Of a stretch of DNA of 40,936 nucleotides, positions 33,393 to 40,936 are shown one piece after another. The position numbers and the translations under genes are program-made. Position 1 is the first letter of the stretch, and each line of letters opens with the position of its first letter. Location: contig JBBEBO010000036.1 of the NCBI GenBank assembly GCA_040882265.1, positions 1-40,936 of the forward strand, in the 5' to 3' direction. Source of the DNA: Brumimicrobium sp040882265 (lineage in GTDB: Bacteria > Bacteroidota > Bacteroidia > Flavobacteriales_D > Crocinitomicaceae). The notes under the pieces are model-generated. The model had not been told where the DNA came from. It did not search any database and was given only the letters and a program-made list of their open reading frames with translations.

Positions 33393-34379
33393 ATTAAAAA
33401 AATAACTTTATTTTTAGGAGCAATAATTCCAGTTTTGACATTTAGTCAGTATAACACCGTTTGGGAAGATAATATTTCAAATAACTCTGATACAGGTTAT
33501 TTAGGAATTGGTACAAGACCAACTGCAAGTAGTACTACGCCCCTCCCAAGTTTTAACTTACAAATTCACGGAGTAGTTGATTATATAAATAATGGAAACC
33601 AATCTTCAATGAATGGTAATCCTAATGGAGATTTAGCTTTAAGAAACTCTGTAAATTATGGTAAAACATCTAGGTTGGGTTTAACAAATTCAACAACTGG
33701 TCCAGGTGAAAACGACGGTGCATTATTTATGATGGCGGAAAAAGATTTATACATAGTAAATAAAGAAGATGGAGATTTAAATATATCAGCTCCTTCTGTT
33801 AGTTTAACTTTTTCAAGTTCAACATCCAGATTATGGTTTGGTGGTTCTCCCTCATTAAACAGTAAGTATGGTCGAATGAATATAGAGACTATTGACAACG
33901 GTTTATATTTAAGATTACACCAATCTAATAAATATGGTGTTACTGTTAAGACAAATGATGATAACAGTATTGCTTATCAGTCATTTTCAACTGATGAAAA
34001 CGAACCAAACTTTAGAGTTACAGGAAGGGGCTATGTTTACGCTAGAAAAATTATTACAACTTTAAATCCTTTCCCAGATTATGTTTTCTCATCCGATTAT
34101 AATTTATTAAGTCTACCAGAACTAAGAAAATATATAGCAAATAATAATCATCTTCCCAACATGCCTTCCGCTGATGAGATAAAAGAAAAAGGTGCTGATT
34201 TAGGTGAGATAAATAGATTATTAGTTGAAAAAGTAGAAGAATTAACACTTTACACTTTAGAACTGGAAGAACGTCTGGCGGAATTAGAGACAGAAAACTC
34301 ATCAGTCAATGAAAAAACAGCCTTAAATGAACGCATTAATAGGTTGGAAGCCATGCTAGAGCAATTAATAGAGGAGTAA
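33393..34379 (+). CDS. Secreted protein with S74/tail-fibre-like C-terminal region; likely ATT start
   Basis: The frame is open from just after a stop at 33378-33380 and reads KKITLFLGAIIPVLTFSQ, a textbook signal peptide, directly before the mature YNTVWEDN. There is no ATG, GTG or CTG before it; the codon in the Met position is ATT at 33393. A TTG at 33435 is the first conventional alternative but would remove the signal peptide. The 328-residue protein has a strand-rich middle and a C-terminal region (DYVFSSDYNLLSLPELRKYI, NNHLPNMPSADEIKEKGADL) followed by a coiled coil of about 60 residues. This layout is typical of Bacteroidota secreted proteins with a tail-fibre/S74-like trimerisation end. 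Function unknown. Either ATT is used, or the start has been mutated or misread. Confidence 0.7.
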   Translation: MKKITLFLGAIIPVLTFSQYNTVWEDNISNNSDTGYLGIGTRPTASSTTPLPSFNLQIHGVVDYINNGNQSSMNGNPNGDLALRNSVNYGKTSRLGLTNSTTGPGENDGALFMMAEKDLYIVNKEDGDLNISAPSVSLTFSSSTSRLWFGGSPSLNSKYGRMNIETIDNGLYLRLHQSNKYGVTVKTNDDNSIAYQSFSTDENEPNFRVTGRGYVYARKIITTLNPFPDYVFSSDYNLLSLPELRKYIANNNHLPNMPSADEIKEKGADLGEINRLLVEKVEELTLYTLELEERLAELETENSSVNEKTALNERINRLEAMLEQLIEE

Positions 34380-34541
34380 GTTGCTTGGGCTGATTTAAGC
34401 TTCGACATCCTACAATACAATCTTTACAAACTCCCAGTAAATTAAGCTTATGAACACACGATGGTTTTAGGAACTGATGAAGCCAAATGAAAAAAGCGTA
34501 AAAATTGATTGTTGATATAATCTGATTATAAAAAAAACAGA

Positions 34542-35339
34542 ATGAATAAGAAAAATATAAAAAAAACACTTTTCTATTTTACAGGATTTTTATTGATATC
34601 ATTAGCATGTAAAAAAGAACAGCCCGAAATGAATAATGAGGTAAAAGACCCTTGCGATTGCGCCACTAAAATAAGTGCTGACTTCAAAATTGAAGAAAGT
34701 ACGGGAGCAGTTATACAAAACTTAACTGAAACAGATACCGTTTTTAAAAATAAATGGGTTCATTTTACAGCTCTTGAAGAGGATGCGTCTTATACTTGGT
34801 ATATTGGAACAGAAGAATTAACTGATCAATCTGTAAGCAGGTTCTTCAACGACACTTGGGAAGGCTATGATATACCTATTACATTGGTTGTTGAAAAAGA
34901 ACCAAATTCAGTTTGCTTTCCTAATGATGATGGATACGATTCTATCACAAAATCTTTCCACGTTTCACAGTATCCAGAGTCTACGGGTGTTCCATTTTCA
35001 AATGTTAATGCAGGTTCGATTGAAGGAAAATACAGAGTAAAATCAAGTCATTTACCCGACAGTTTTGATATTGAATTAAATATAACTGTAGATGATCAAG
35101 GAGGACCGATTGGTCATTACTTCAATATTATTAATTACAACGGTTATGGTGACAGCTGTATTAATCAGGCAGAAGTAAAAGGAATGAATTACAGACAAAT
35201 ATGGTCTGATCCAACGCTTTCATGCAATACCCTGTATGCAAGGATTCACAATCGAATAGATGGTATAACAGAAATGAGAATGACTTGGGAGGGTGATGGA
35301 GGCGGTTATATCTATTATTATGGAAGAAAAATTAATTAA
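34542..35339 (+). CDS. Lipoprotein of unknown function
   Basis: This 265-residue protein has a lipoprotein signal peptide with the lipobox SLAC; the lipid-carrying Cys at about residue 23 is followed by KKEQ. The N-terminal half after a CDC cluster looks like a PKD/Ig-like sandwich (FKNKWVHFTALEEDASYTWY). The second half is a strand-rich domain (GSIEGKYRVKSSHLPDSFDI, EMRMTWEGDG). Two further Cys in SCINQ and LSCNTL may form a disulfide. It lies 13 bp before the start of a large T9SS protein and is likely in its operon. No family is recognised; it may be a cell-surface partner of the neighbour. Confidence 0.75.
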   Translation: MNKKNIKKTLFYFTGFLLISLACKKEQPEMNNEVKDPCDCATKISADFKIEESTGAVIQNLTETDTVFKNKWVHFTALEEDASYTWYIGTEELTDQSVSRFFNDTWEGYDIPITLVVEKEPNSVCFPNDDGYDSITKSFHVSQYPESTGVPFSNVNAGSIEGKYRVKSSHLPDSFDIELNITVDDQGGPIGHYFNIINYNGYGDSCINQAEVKGMNYRQIWSDPTLSCNTLYARIHNRIDGITEMRMTWEGDGGGYIYYYGRKIN

Positions 35340-35352
35340 AAATTTAACTATT

Positions 35353-38193
35353 ATGAAACTTAGATTTATACTTAACACAATTATTTTTGTTTTTTTTGTA
35401 AACGAAATATCAGCGCAGTGTGATCATGATGTAAATACAAATCCTGATAATCCTTCAAATAATAACGCTCCCGATCAGCGTTATCTTAATGAGTTTAATT
35501 GGTGGGAAGGAGAACAACTTCACAACGGTGGATACACGCTTAGCAACATGTACTATAATTATCCCAACGACCCATACGGCCCCATGGGAAACATACAAGA
35601 TGTCAATCAATCTTCTTATTACCAGTACTTAGTAAAGAATTTTGCACATATTGAGGAGATGAACCCACAAAATGGTTGGGAGTTATTACTTGTGAATTTA
35701 GGCAGGTATCCTGATGATGATACAGAAATTATTGGAAATACACTCGAGGATGCTCCATATATAGTACTATACCATCGATATAAAAATTTGATCAGGGTCT
35801 TTGTAAAACATGGAATTAACGAGGGCATCAGTAATGCTGTAGATGGAATTAAAATTAACTTATACTATGCTGATCAAGCAGATTATTCAGGTATATTAAG
35901 GACTGGTAACCCTATCGACCAATCACTTTCAAATGAAACAGATGTTTTGCATCAAACAGCTATTGCTTCTTCCAATGGTAATCCAAACAAGTTTTGGATG
36001 AGTGCAGATTTTACTGTAGCTTTTGACCCTTGTGTTTGTAGCTATTTATCAATTTTGAAACTCGATTTTGAACAATTTCAAGAAACAGAACTCAGTCTTA
36101 ATGGGCGTGCTGTATCTACTCAAGAATCACTAGTATCTGCTCAAGGCTCTGTTATTGAAAATGATTTTTTGGGCAGCATGGAATATGTGAGTTATATTGA
36201 TCAAAATACAGATGAAATTACATCTGAAGTAAATCAAGGATACATCACATACCGATTAATTGGGGATCTGTACGATGATTATATAGCTAAGATGGAAGCA
36301 TACAAGCTTGCTGTAGGATATAATGAAGGAGTAGATAAACAACTAAAGTGGGTGAAATTGTCAAAACAATTTATTAATCTGGCTATAACCGCATTCACTG
36401 GTACAAATGGTGTTGGGCTTAGTTCTGGTGATCAAGACTTGCTTCAACAAACGTTTGATCAATTTCCTGAAACAGATTTCACTACTGGAACTGACGAAGA
36501 GAAAGAAGAAAAATATAATAATTGGTGGGAGCGAGCATATATGGCAATAGCCGATGGGTATGATTTCTTAATTAATGAAAACATCCCTACGATGAGTGAG
36601 ATAAATCCAACAATGCCTACTGTAGGTGTTACAGAAATGACTTTTTCTGGATCAATGTTACAAACAAAAGAAATTAACGGTCCTCGATTTTATACCCCTG
36701 GCTCTTATTCCGAGGAAAATGAAATTGAAAAACCAACAATGTATCCCGTTTACGATCAACCATTAGGAGTATTTGCACTTCTAGAAAATCCAAAAATAGA
36801 TATTTATAAAAGTGGTATTCCTGGACGAACTATATGTGAGGATAATCCAGATGAAGAATGTGAGGATTATGTGGTTGAGTATGGTGGAAGCACTTCAGGT
36901 ACTATAACATACGAGCAAGTTTGTACCGATATTTCGAAAGAACATTACGTACAAATGAAACTAGCTGAGCCGTTAAAATACAGTTTTAATAATTCTTTAG
37001 AAATTGAGGACTATCATATTGAAGCTTCATTTCAAATAAAATCTAAAATTAATTCTCCAAATTTGATGCCTCATGACAACTCAATCGATCCAAATTTTTA
37101 TAAAAGCCCAGATTATGAGGTAAGTAACAATAGTGATTTAAACGCCAATGTAGAGAGTTTGGATTTCGATATTGAAAATGATGTTAACCTTGGCATTGGG
37201 GATACATATACTTTGAAAAGCTCTTATGTTCCATTAGAAAACTTTTTGGATTTCCCTATACAATTTAGTACAAAAGAAAATCGAACGTATTATCGCCCTG
37301 TGTCAGACCCAAGTTTTGGACACGACTGTCAAGATTTAGCAAACGCTCAGTCAGGTCAATATCATGATGATTATTTTCAGTTTGACGATTTAGAGGTTGA
37401 ATTAAAATTAATTATAACCGTAAAGTTTGAAGGTCAAAACGAGGATGGTTCAGATCGTGAGTACAAATATTTAAGGACTTATAAAATAAATCAAAATGAT
37501 ATTAATGAGTTATCAAGCCCCGAATACTCTTATTTATTTGTTGAAGAGGGTGCACCTCAAGGAATGTCACAGAATTTATATTTAAATTCACCTATATTTA
37601 GTGGAGGACAGGTTGATGGGTGTGATAAATTAGGTAATCAATATTTTTGTCGTGCTTGGAATGATATTGTGATTGAGGGTGATGTCCATGTTTCTAATCC
37701 TTTTGAAGTAATGGTTTACGCAGGAAATGAAATTAAAGTTATTGGAGAGTCAACAATTCCAGATGAAATGATATTAGAAATTTTTCCAGAATTTGATTTT
37801 TCACAGCCTGTAAATGAAGTTGAAACTGAAAATATAACGGAATATTGTAACAACAATGTTTATCAAGCTAACAGGCCTACTAATAAGAATATTAATTCTG
37901 GTATTGATGATGGGGAGTCCAAAAAAATTAAAAATGAATTTAACGTAAAACTATACCCCAATCCAACAAGCGATCTTACTTACCTTGAATATACTTCGTC
38001 TGAAGATGGGTTAATTAACGTACAGGTAAAAGATATGAAAGGGAGAATAGTGAAAATAATTGAATCGAACTCGCAAATTCAAAAAGGTAAAAGTAGAAAT
38101 CAAATTAATACCTCTCATTTTGATCAAGGTGTCTATCTCGTTTGTATAGAAATAAATGGGGTTACAAAAACCTTAAAACTAGTTAAGCATTAA
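35353..38193 (+). CDS. Large secreted protein with T9SS type A sorting domain
   Basis: This encodes 946 residues. The ATG at 35353 gives a proper signal peptide (LRFILNTIIFVFFVNEISAQ); the open frame extends upstream to 35293, but that part overlaps the lipoprotein gene and lacks a signal sequence. The C-terminal 80 residues are a type A T9SS sorting domain (VKLYPNPTSDLTYLEY, VKDMKGRIVKI, GVYLVCIEINGVTKTLKLVK). The body is acidic and aromatic and carries no recognised enzymatic motif. It has a helical segment (about residues 300-360, YIAKMEAYKLAVGYNEGVDK) and several Cys-rich loops. It is flanked by two lipoproteins in the same direction with short gaps. It is exported to or beyond the cell surface; the role is unknown. 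Confidence 0.87.
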   Translation: MKLRFILNTIIFVFFVNEISAQCDHDVNTNPDNPSNNNAPDQRYLNEFNWWEGEQLHNGGYTLSNMYYNYPNDPYGPMGNIQDVNQSSYYQYLVKNFAHIEEMNPQNGWELLLVNLGRYPDDDTEIIGNTLEDAPYIVLYHRYKNLIRVFVKHGINEGISNAVDGIKINLYYADQADYSGILRTGNPIDQSLSNETDVLHQTAIASSNGNPNKFWMSADFTVAFDPCVCSYLSILKLDFEQFQETELSLNGRAVSTQESLVSAQGSVIENDFLGSMEYVSYIDQNTDEITSEVNQGYITYRLIGDLYDDYIAKMEAYKLAVGYNEGVDKQLKWVKLSKQFINLAITAFTGTNGVGLSSGDQDLLQQTFDQFPETDFTTGTDEEKEEKYNNWWERAYMAIADGYDFLINENIPTMSEINPTMPTVGVTEMTFSGSMLQTKEINGPRFYTPGSYSEENEIEKPTMYPVYDQPLGVFALLENPKIDIYKSGIPGRTICEDNPDEECEDYVVEYGGSTSGTITYEQVCTDISKEHYVQMKLAEPLKYSFNNSLEIEDYHIEASFQIKSKINSPNLMPHDNSIDPNFYKSPDYEVSNNSDLNANVESLDFDIENDVNLGIGDTYTLKSSYVPLENFLDFPIQFSTKENRTYYRPVSDPSFGHDCQDLANAQSGQYHDDYFQFDDLEVELKLIITVKFEGQNEDGSDREYKYLRTYKINQNDINELSSPEYSYLFVEEGAPQGMSQNLYLNSPIFSGGQVDGCDKLGNQYFCRAWNDIVIEGDVHVSNPFEVMVYAGNEIKVIGESTIPDEMILEIFPEFDFSQPVNEVETENITEYCNNNVYQANRPTNKNINSGIDDGESKKIKNEFNVKLYPNPTSDLTYLEYTSSEDGLINVQVKDMKGRIVKIIESNSQIQKGKSRNQINTSHFDQGVYLVCIEINGVTKTLKLVKH

Positions 38194-38204
38194 AACTTCG
38201 CATT

Positions 38205-38663
38205 ATGCATTTAAAAACTTTATTTATAATTCTAACTTTAAGCATACTTTTCTGTTCTTGTGATAAGAACAAAAGAGTTTCTAAACGATTGTTTAAACCA
38301 GGAAGTTGGGAGCTGACTGAACTTTCAGTAAATGGCAACAATATTGTAACAAATTTACCAAAATGGGTCATTAATAATTGTGAAATTTACGATGAGACTT
38401 GTTCTGGAGAGTGGCATTACGAAAGCGATGTGAGTGAATTTTACTGGCAATTTAACGATAAAGCTAATACGTTTACTCTTTCACGAGTTGTTGACCCTGC
38501 TAATTGTGAAGATTTTTATACCGCTGAAGTTGAACAACAAACCTATCATTTTAGTGGTGAATATAAAGTTATTGAACACAAACGTAAATCAATGACTTTC
38601 GAAAGCTATCAAACATTTGGTTTTGAGGGAGAAAAAGTTGTTATTAAAATCAAAAGGGAATGA
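38205..38663 (+). CDS. Small lipoprotein, lipocalin-like
   Basis: This 152-residue protein has a lipoprotein signal peptide (LFIILTLSILFCSC, lipid Cys near residue 20). The remainder begins with RLFKPGSWELTELSVNGNN, the phrasing of the lipocalin-like/DUF small lipoproteins of Bacteroidota, and forms a predicted eight-strand barrel (FYWQFNDKANTFTLSRV, YHFSGEYKVIEHK). Three Cys in the middle (NCEIYDETC, NCEDF) could form a disulfide. It follows the T9SS protein by 11 bp, so the genes from 34542 to 38663 appear to be one operon. A role in binding a small hydrophobic ligand or acting with the T9SS protein is possible but inferred. Confidence 0.75.
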   Translation: MHLKTLFIILTLSILFCSCDKNKRVSKRLFKPGSWELTELSVNGNNIVTNLPKWVINNCEIYDETCSGEWHYESDVSEFYWQFNDKANTFTLSRVVDPANCEDFYTAEVEQQTYHFSGEYKVIEHKRKSMTFESYQTFGFEGEKVVIKIKRE

Positions 38664-38683
38664 AATGTTAAATTTCACTCTTT

Positions 38684-38898
38684 ATAGAGTTAACCTGCAT
38701 TATTCATGAGTTTTCGTTATGAAAAGTCAAAATGTCAATAGATTTGGGAAGCACAGACATTTTTAATGCTCAGAATTGCAACCCACTTTTGGGTATTAAA
38801 AATTTTGAGCATTTCCAAAGGTAGCAGCCTGTCCGACCTTTGGCGGAGCAGTTTGGCTTTGGAATAGGAAATTCATGAATAATGCAGGTTAACTTTAT
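38684..38898. mobile_element. MITE-like element with perfect inverted ends
   Basis: The element has 21-bp inverted ends that match perfectly (38689-38709 and 38873-38893, beginning GTTAACCTGCATTATTCA); with one mismatch they extend to 26 bp (38684-38898). The inside is about 165 bp, non-coding, and holds further hairpins: AATGCTCAGAATT against AATTTTGAGCATT (38767-38820 region) and CCAAAGGT against ACCTTTGG. A clean target-site duplication is not seen, although TTTAT occurs on both sides with a 3-base offset. The same end is found alone at 999-1016 and, degenerate (15 of 18 bases), at 40814-40831. A non-autonomous transposon relic is the best reading. Confidence 0.7.
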
Positions 38899-38927
38899 CA
38901 CCAAAACATTAACTAATATAAATCCAT

Positions 38928-38961
38928 AAAAAAAGACCCAATCCATGAGGACGAGTCTTTT
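38928..38961 (-). terminator. Terminator of the rhodanese genes
   Basis: Read on the minus strand, AAAGAC pairs with GTCTTT, the stem continues through TCG.TCC/GGA.TGG with one bulge, the loop is TCAT, and a run of seven T follows. It lies about 115 bp beyond the stop of the 39076-39381 gene. Confidence 0.75.
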
Positions 38962-38964
38962 AGT

Positions 38965-39016
38965 GTGTGTTATCAGCCTTTCGTACTTTGGACGATTGGA
39001 AAAATTGATAACACAC
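38965..39016. repeat. 11-bp inverted repeat, 30-nt spacing
   Basis: GTGTGTTATCA (38965-38975) is the exact inverse of TGATAACACAC (39006-39016). It lies between the minus-strand terminator and the stop of the rhodanese gene, so in the RNA of that gene it would form an extra hairpin 3' of the coding region. Confidence 0.55.
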
Positions 39017-39075
39017 TTGCGCTATTTAGTTTAGCAAATATATGCCTTTCTGAACTTTTACCAAAAATTAATTGA

Positions 39076-39381
39076 TTAAATTTTAGATTTTAAAATTCGC
39101 CAAGCACCACCATTATGAGCTTCAAACCCATTTGCTTTTAATACGCGTTTTGCAGAACCGCTTCTAACTCCAGATGCACAACAAGTAATAATTGTTTTCT
39201 TTTTATCTAAGTTACTAAGTTGTTTATTTAATTCAGAAAGTGGAATATTTTTCGATCCTTTAATGTGACCGTTTTTAAACTCACCTTTCGTACGAACATC
39301 GACAATGATTGCCCCATCATCTATTAATTGTTGGAAATTTACTTTTGATCCAATCCCAAATATTTTACTTAAAAAACTCAT
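39076..39381 (-). CDS. Single-domain rhodanese-like sulfurtransferase
   Basis: This 101-residue protein is one rhodanese domain. The CH2-type start (VDVRTKGEFKNGHIKGSKNI) and the active loop CCASGVRSG are present; the sulfur-accepting residue should be C68. Such proteins carry sulfane sulfur (persulfide) between donors and acceptors. The loop has two adjacent Cys (C67, C68). It lacks a signal peptide and should be cytoplasmic. It follows another rhodanese gene by 40 bp on the same strand, itself after a Crp/Fnr-type regulator, so the three probably form one sulfur-related unit. Confidence 0.9.
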   Translation of the reverse strand: MSFLSKIFGIGSKVNFQQLIDDGAIIVDVRTKGEFKNGHIKGSKNIPLSELNKQLSNLDKKKTIITCCASGVRSGSAKRVLKANGFEAHNGGAWRILKSKI

Positions 39382-39421
39382 GAATTAATATTTTGTTTCT
39401 GATCTAATTTTGAAGACCAAA

Positions 39422-39700
39422 CTATGTTGTTTGTAATTTGTAATTTAATTCCATCCAGCCTCCGCCATTTTCACAACTTACACCGTGTGACTTCAGGAAT
39501 TTTACCGCTTGCCCGCTTCTGTTACCCGATGCGCAACAAAAAACGGTTTCTCCCATAGATTTAATCTCTTGTATTCTATCGGGGATTTCTTGAAGAGGAA
39601 TATTTATACTTCCCGAAATATTCCCACCTAAAAACTCCATAGGTGAACGCACATCGATTATTTTTTTGTCTGTATTCATAACGTTAACATTTAATTTCAT
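39422..39700 (-). CDS. Single-domain rhodanese-like sulfurtransferase
   Basis: This 92-residue rhodanese domain has IIDVRSPMEFLGGNISGSIN at the front and the active loop FCCASGNRSGQ, placing the nucleophile at C56. It is related to but clearly different from the rhodanese 40 bp downstream, so the pair is an old duplication rather than a recent copy. Two starts are possible: the ATG at 39700 and an in-frame ATG at 39679 that still leaves the whole domain; the longer one is reported. It lies 52 bp downstream of the Crp/Fnr gene. Confidence 0.88.
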   Translation of the reverse strand: MKLNVNVMNTDKKIIDVRSPMEFLGGNISGSINIPLQEIPDRIQEIKSMGETVFCCASGNRSGQAVKFLKSHGVSCENGGGWMELNYKLQTT

Positions 39701-39752
39701 GTAAAGTTAGATTACATATTTTGTTTAAACCGTAACCAAAGTCACACAAAAA

Positions 39753-40394
39753 CTAATCTTCCAAACTAAATACACTTAACAATTTAATTTGGTTTCTATA
39801 GAGCAATAATTGATCATCATTTTCCAGTTTTTTTAGCAAGCGTGAAATTACAACTCTTGATGTTGCTAAATCAGTCGCAATTTGATCGTGTGAAAGGTTT
39901 AACAATTTAGATCCAGAAATTTTTGCTTTTTGTTGGAGATAATGTTTCAGACGTTCATCGAGTTTTTGGAATGCAATTTCATCAATTGTGTGCAGCATCT
40001 CATTAAATCTACTCCGTATTGTTCCCATCACAAAACTTTTCCATGAAGCGTATTTCATCAACCACTCATCCATTACAGTAATTGGAACAGTTAGCATTTC
40101 TACATCGTCTTCTGCTACAGCTTTAATTTCACTCGGAAACTGTTCCATACAGCAGGTAAAAGTCATTGCACAACTCTCTTTTGCATTTACATAGTAAAGC
40201 AAAATTTCCTTACCATTTTCATCCATTCTTGATACCTTAACAACACCCGAAGCAATAATTGGCATACTTCTTACGATTTGACCATAATCCAAGATCGTAT
40301 CACCTGCTTTAACAGAAACATGTTTTGCTTTCTTCTCAAACTCCTCTAATAATTTGGGTTCAAAAATTGTTTTAAAATGATCTAGTATTTCCAT
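39753..40394 (-). CDS. Crp/Fnr family transcriptional regulator
   Basis: This 213-residue regulator has an N-terminal cyclic-nucleotide-binding-type beta barrel (AGDTILDYGQIVRSMPIIAS, about 30-50), a dimerisation helix (about 105-135) and a C-terminal winged helix-turn-helix (LNLSHDQIATDLATSRVVIS, about 166-185). It carries C75, C81 and C82 in ESCAMTFTCCM within the barrel. These do not form an Fnr-type N-terminal iron-sulfur cluster site but might sense redox or persulfide. The frame extends to a TTG at 40457; the ATG at 40394 (MEILDHF) fits the family. It precedes two rhodanese genes on the same strand and may control them. A repeat at 40471-40697 occupies its promoter region. Confidence 0.93.
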   Translation of the reverse strand: MEILDHFKTIFEPKLLEEFEKKAKHVSVKAGDTILDYGQIVRSMPIIASGVVKVSRMDENGKEILLYYVNAKESCAMTFTCCMEQFPSEIKAVAEDDVEMLTVPITVMDEWLMKYASWKSFVMGTIRSRFNEMLHTIDEIAFQKLDERLKHYLQQKAKISGSKLLNLSHDQIATDLATSRVVISRLLKKLENDDQLLLYRNQIKLLSVFSLED

Positions 40395-40470
40395 GGTGCT
40401 AAAATATCTATTTTTCGTTAGATGTTTTGGTCTTAAGGAGATTTTATCAGGGGGCAAGTGTATTTAAAAA

Positions 40471-40697
40471 AAATTGCGTATCGGATACTTTACCAGTAAG
40501 TTTTTAACCGCAATGGGCGCTAAGGAGCCGCAAGGGTCGCAAAGGGGATTTCATGGCGTGCTTTGCGCAAACATGGAGTTTGGAGAGTGGTAAATGGATT
40601 GTAGGTGTTTGGGGAACCGCAAGGGGCGCTAAGAAGGAGTTCGCAGAGAAAACTTTGCGTGCTTTGCGTGAAAACATGGCGTTCTTGGCGGTTAAAA
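40471..40697 (-). repeat. Dispersed intergenic repeat, copy 2 (upstream of the Crp/Fnr gene)
   Basis: This is the inverted counterpart of the repeat at 3261-3404, with 40471-40512 identical to the complement of 3363-3404. The core, 40502-40697, has 10-bp inverted ends (TTTTAACCGC/GCGGTTAAAA) and contains two tandem versions of the unit, the second starting at 40615. It lacks the 20 bases found at 3343-3362 in the other copy. Open frames in this stretch are products of the repeat. Confidence 0.8.
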
Positions 40698-40936
40698 CTG
40701 GGAAAAAGTAACAGTTATAATCGTAAATTAGTAAAATTGAAGAAGCTTTATTTAACTGGTAAACATCCCAATAGGCATTTAAAAAGATAGATTCAAAAAA
40801 TGTATGGTTGTGATTAACCAGCATTATTTAATTGAAATGTATTTGCTCTAGAGGTTTTGTGGATTGTTGTTGAATAATTTTATAGGGTTACCCCTTTAAA
40901 TCGCAAAACGTAAATAGTTTATGCTCTGCGAGTGTT
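40698..40936. other. Non-coding end of the window
   Basis: No gene is supported. The only item is a degenerate version (TTAACCAGCATTATTTAA, 40814-40831) of the MITE-like end, with 15 of 18 bases identical. Confidence 0.5.

Noticed and set aside
35293..35352. Upstream start of the large T9SS protein
   Set aside because: It overlaps the preceding lipoprotein gene and would bury the signal peptide that begins at 35353.
38684..38898. Complete insertion sequence
   Set aside because: The inside is only about 165 bp and has no transposase frame.
40395..40457. TTG start extending the Crp/Fnr protein by 21 residues
   Set aside because: The extension is unlike Crp/Fnr N-termini and approaches the repeat; ATG 40394 is preferred.
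40504..40824. Open frame of 106 codons on the minus strand (and one of 61 codons on the plus strand, 40605-40790)
   Set aside because: Both lie almost wholly in the dispersed repeat, have no ribosome-binding or signal features, and encode low-complexity sequence dictated by the repeat.

Overview
This is a low-GC chromosomal window from a member of the Bacteroidota, most likely a marine-type Flavobacteriales lineage. The evidence is several secreted proteins carrying type IX secretion (T9SS) C-terminal sorting domains of both type A and type B, AT-rich upstream regions with boxes like the Bacteroidota -7 element TAnnTTTG, and the block dut / sugar nucleotidyltransferase / TPR / DUF4292 / EnvC-like. 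No rRNA, tRNA, CRISPR array, phage or plasmid genes were seen. Most of the window is core metabolism and cell-envelope genes, with structured non-coding repeats in the gaps.

Layout. 30-890: outer-membrane beta-barrel-like protein. 1249-3149: overlapping pair of a methionine/glutamine-type aminotransferase and an omega-amidase-like nitrilase. 3475-5700: monomeric NADP-isocitrate dehydrogenase. 5909-9031: small secreted protein followed by a CUB / P-domain / PKD protein with a type B T9SS signal. 9163-10869: SulP anion transporter, convergent with polA (11085-13892). 14041-18027: giant T9SS protein with five tandem Ig-like repeats. 18226-20530: pxpABC (ATP-dependent 5-oxoprolinase). 20611-22005: fumC, divergent from a 52-residue membrane protein (22074-22232). 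22354-27636 (minus): dut, sugar nucleotidyltransferase, TPR protein, DUF4292 lipoprotein, degenerate EnvC/LytM protein, nearly all overlapping. 27985-30760: hemA-hemC-hemD, convergent with pdxA and an M42 aminopeptidase. 33393-38663: four uncharacterised exported proteins, two of them lipoproteins and one carrying a type A T9SS signal. 39076-40394 (minus): Crp/Fnr regulator and two single-domain rhodaneses.

The less ordinary content is in the gaps. A repeat at 3261-3404 recurs inverted at 40471-40697. The two copies share 42 identical bases, part of which lies outside the repeat's own inverted ends, and both sit about 70-76 bp upstream of a gene start in the same orientation (icd and the Crp/Fnr gene). 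A 205-215 bp MITE-like element with perfect 21-bp inverted ends lies at 38684-38898; an isolated end of the same family is at 999-1016. A nested 106-nt palindrome vaguely like an integron attC site is at 1101-1206. A G-rich 15-bp minisatellite running into a perfect 16-bp hairpin lies between hemD and the M42 peptidase. A signal peptide that appears to begin at an ATT codon (33393) suggests a non-canonical start or a start-codon mutation.

All calls come from reading the sequence and remembered family signatures; no database search was run.
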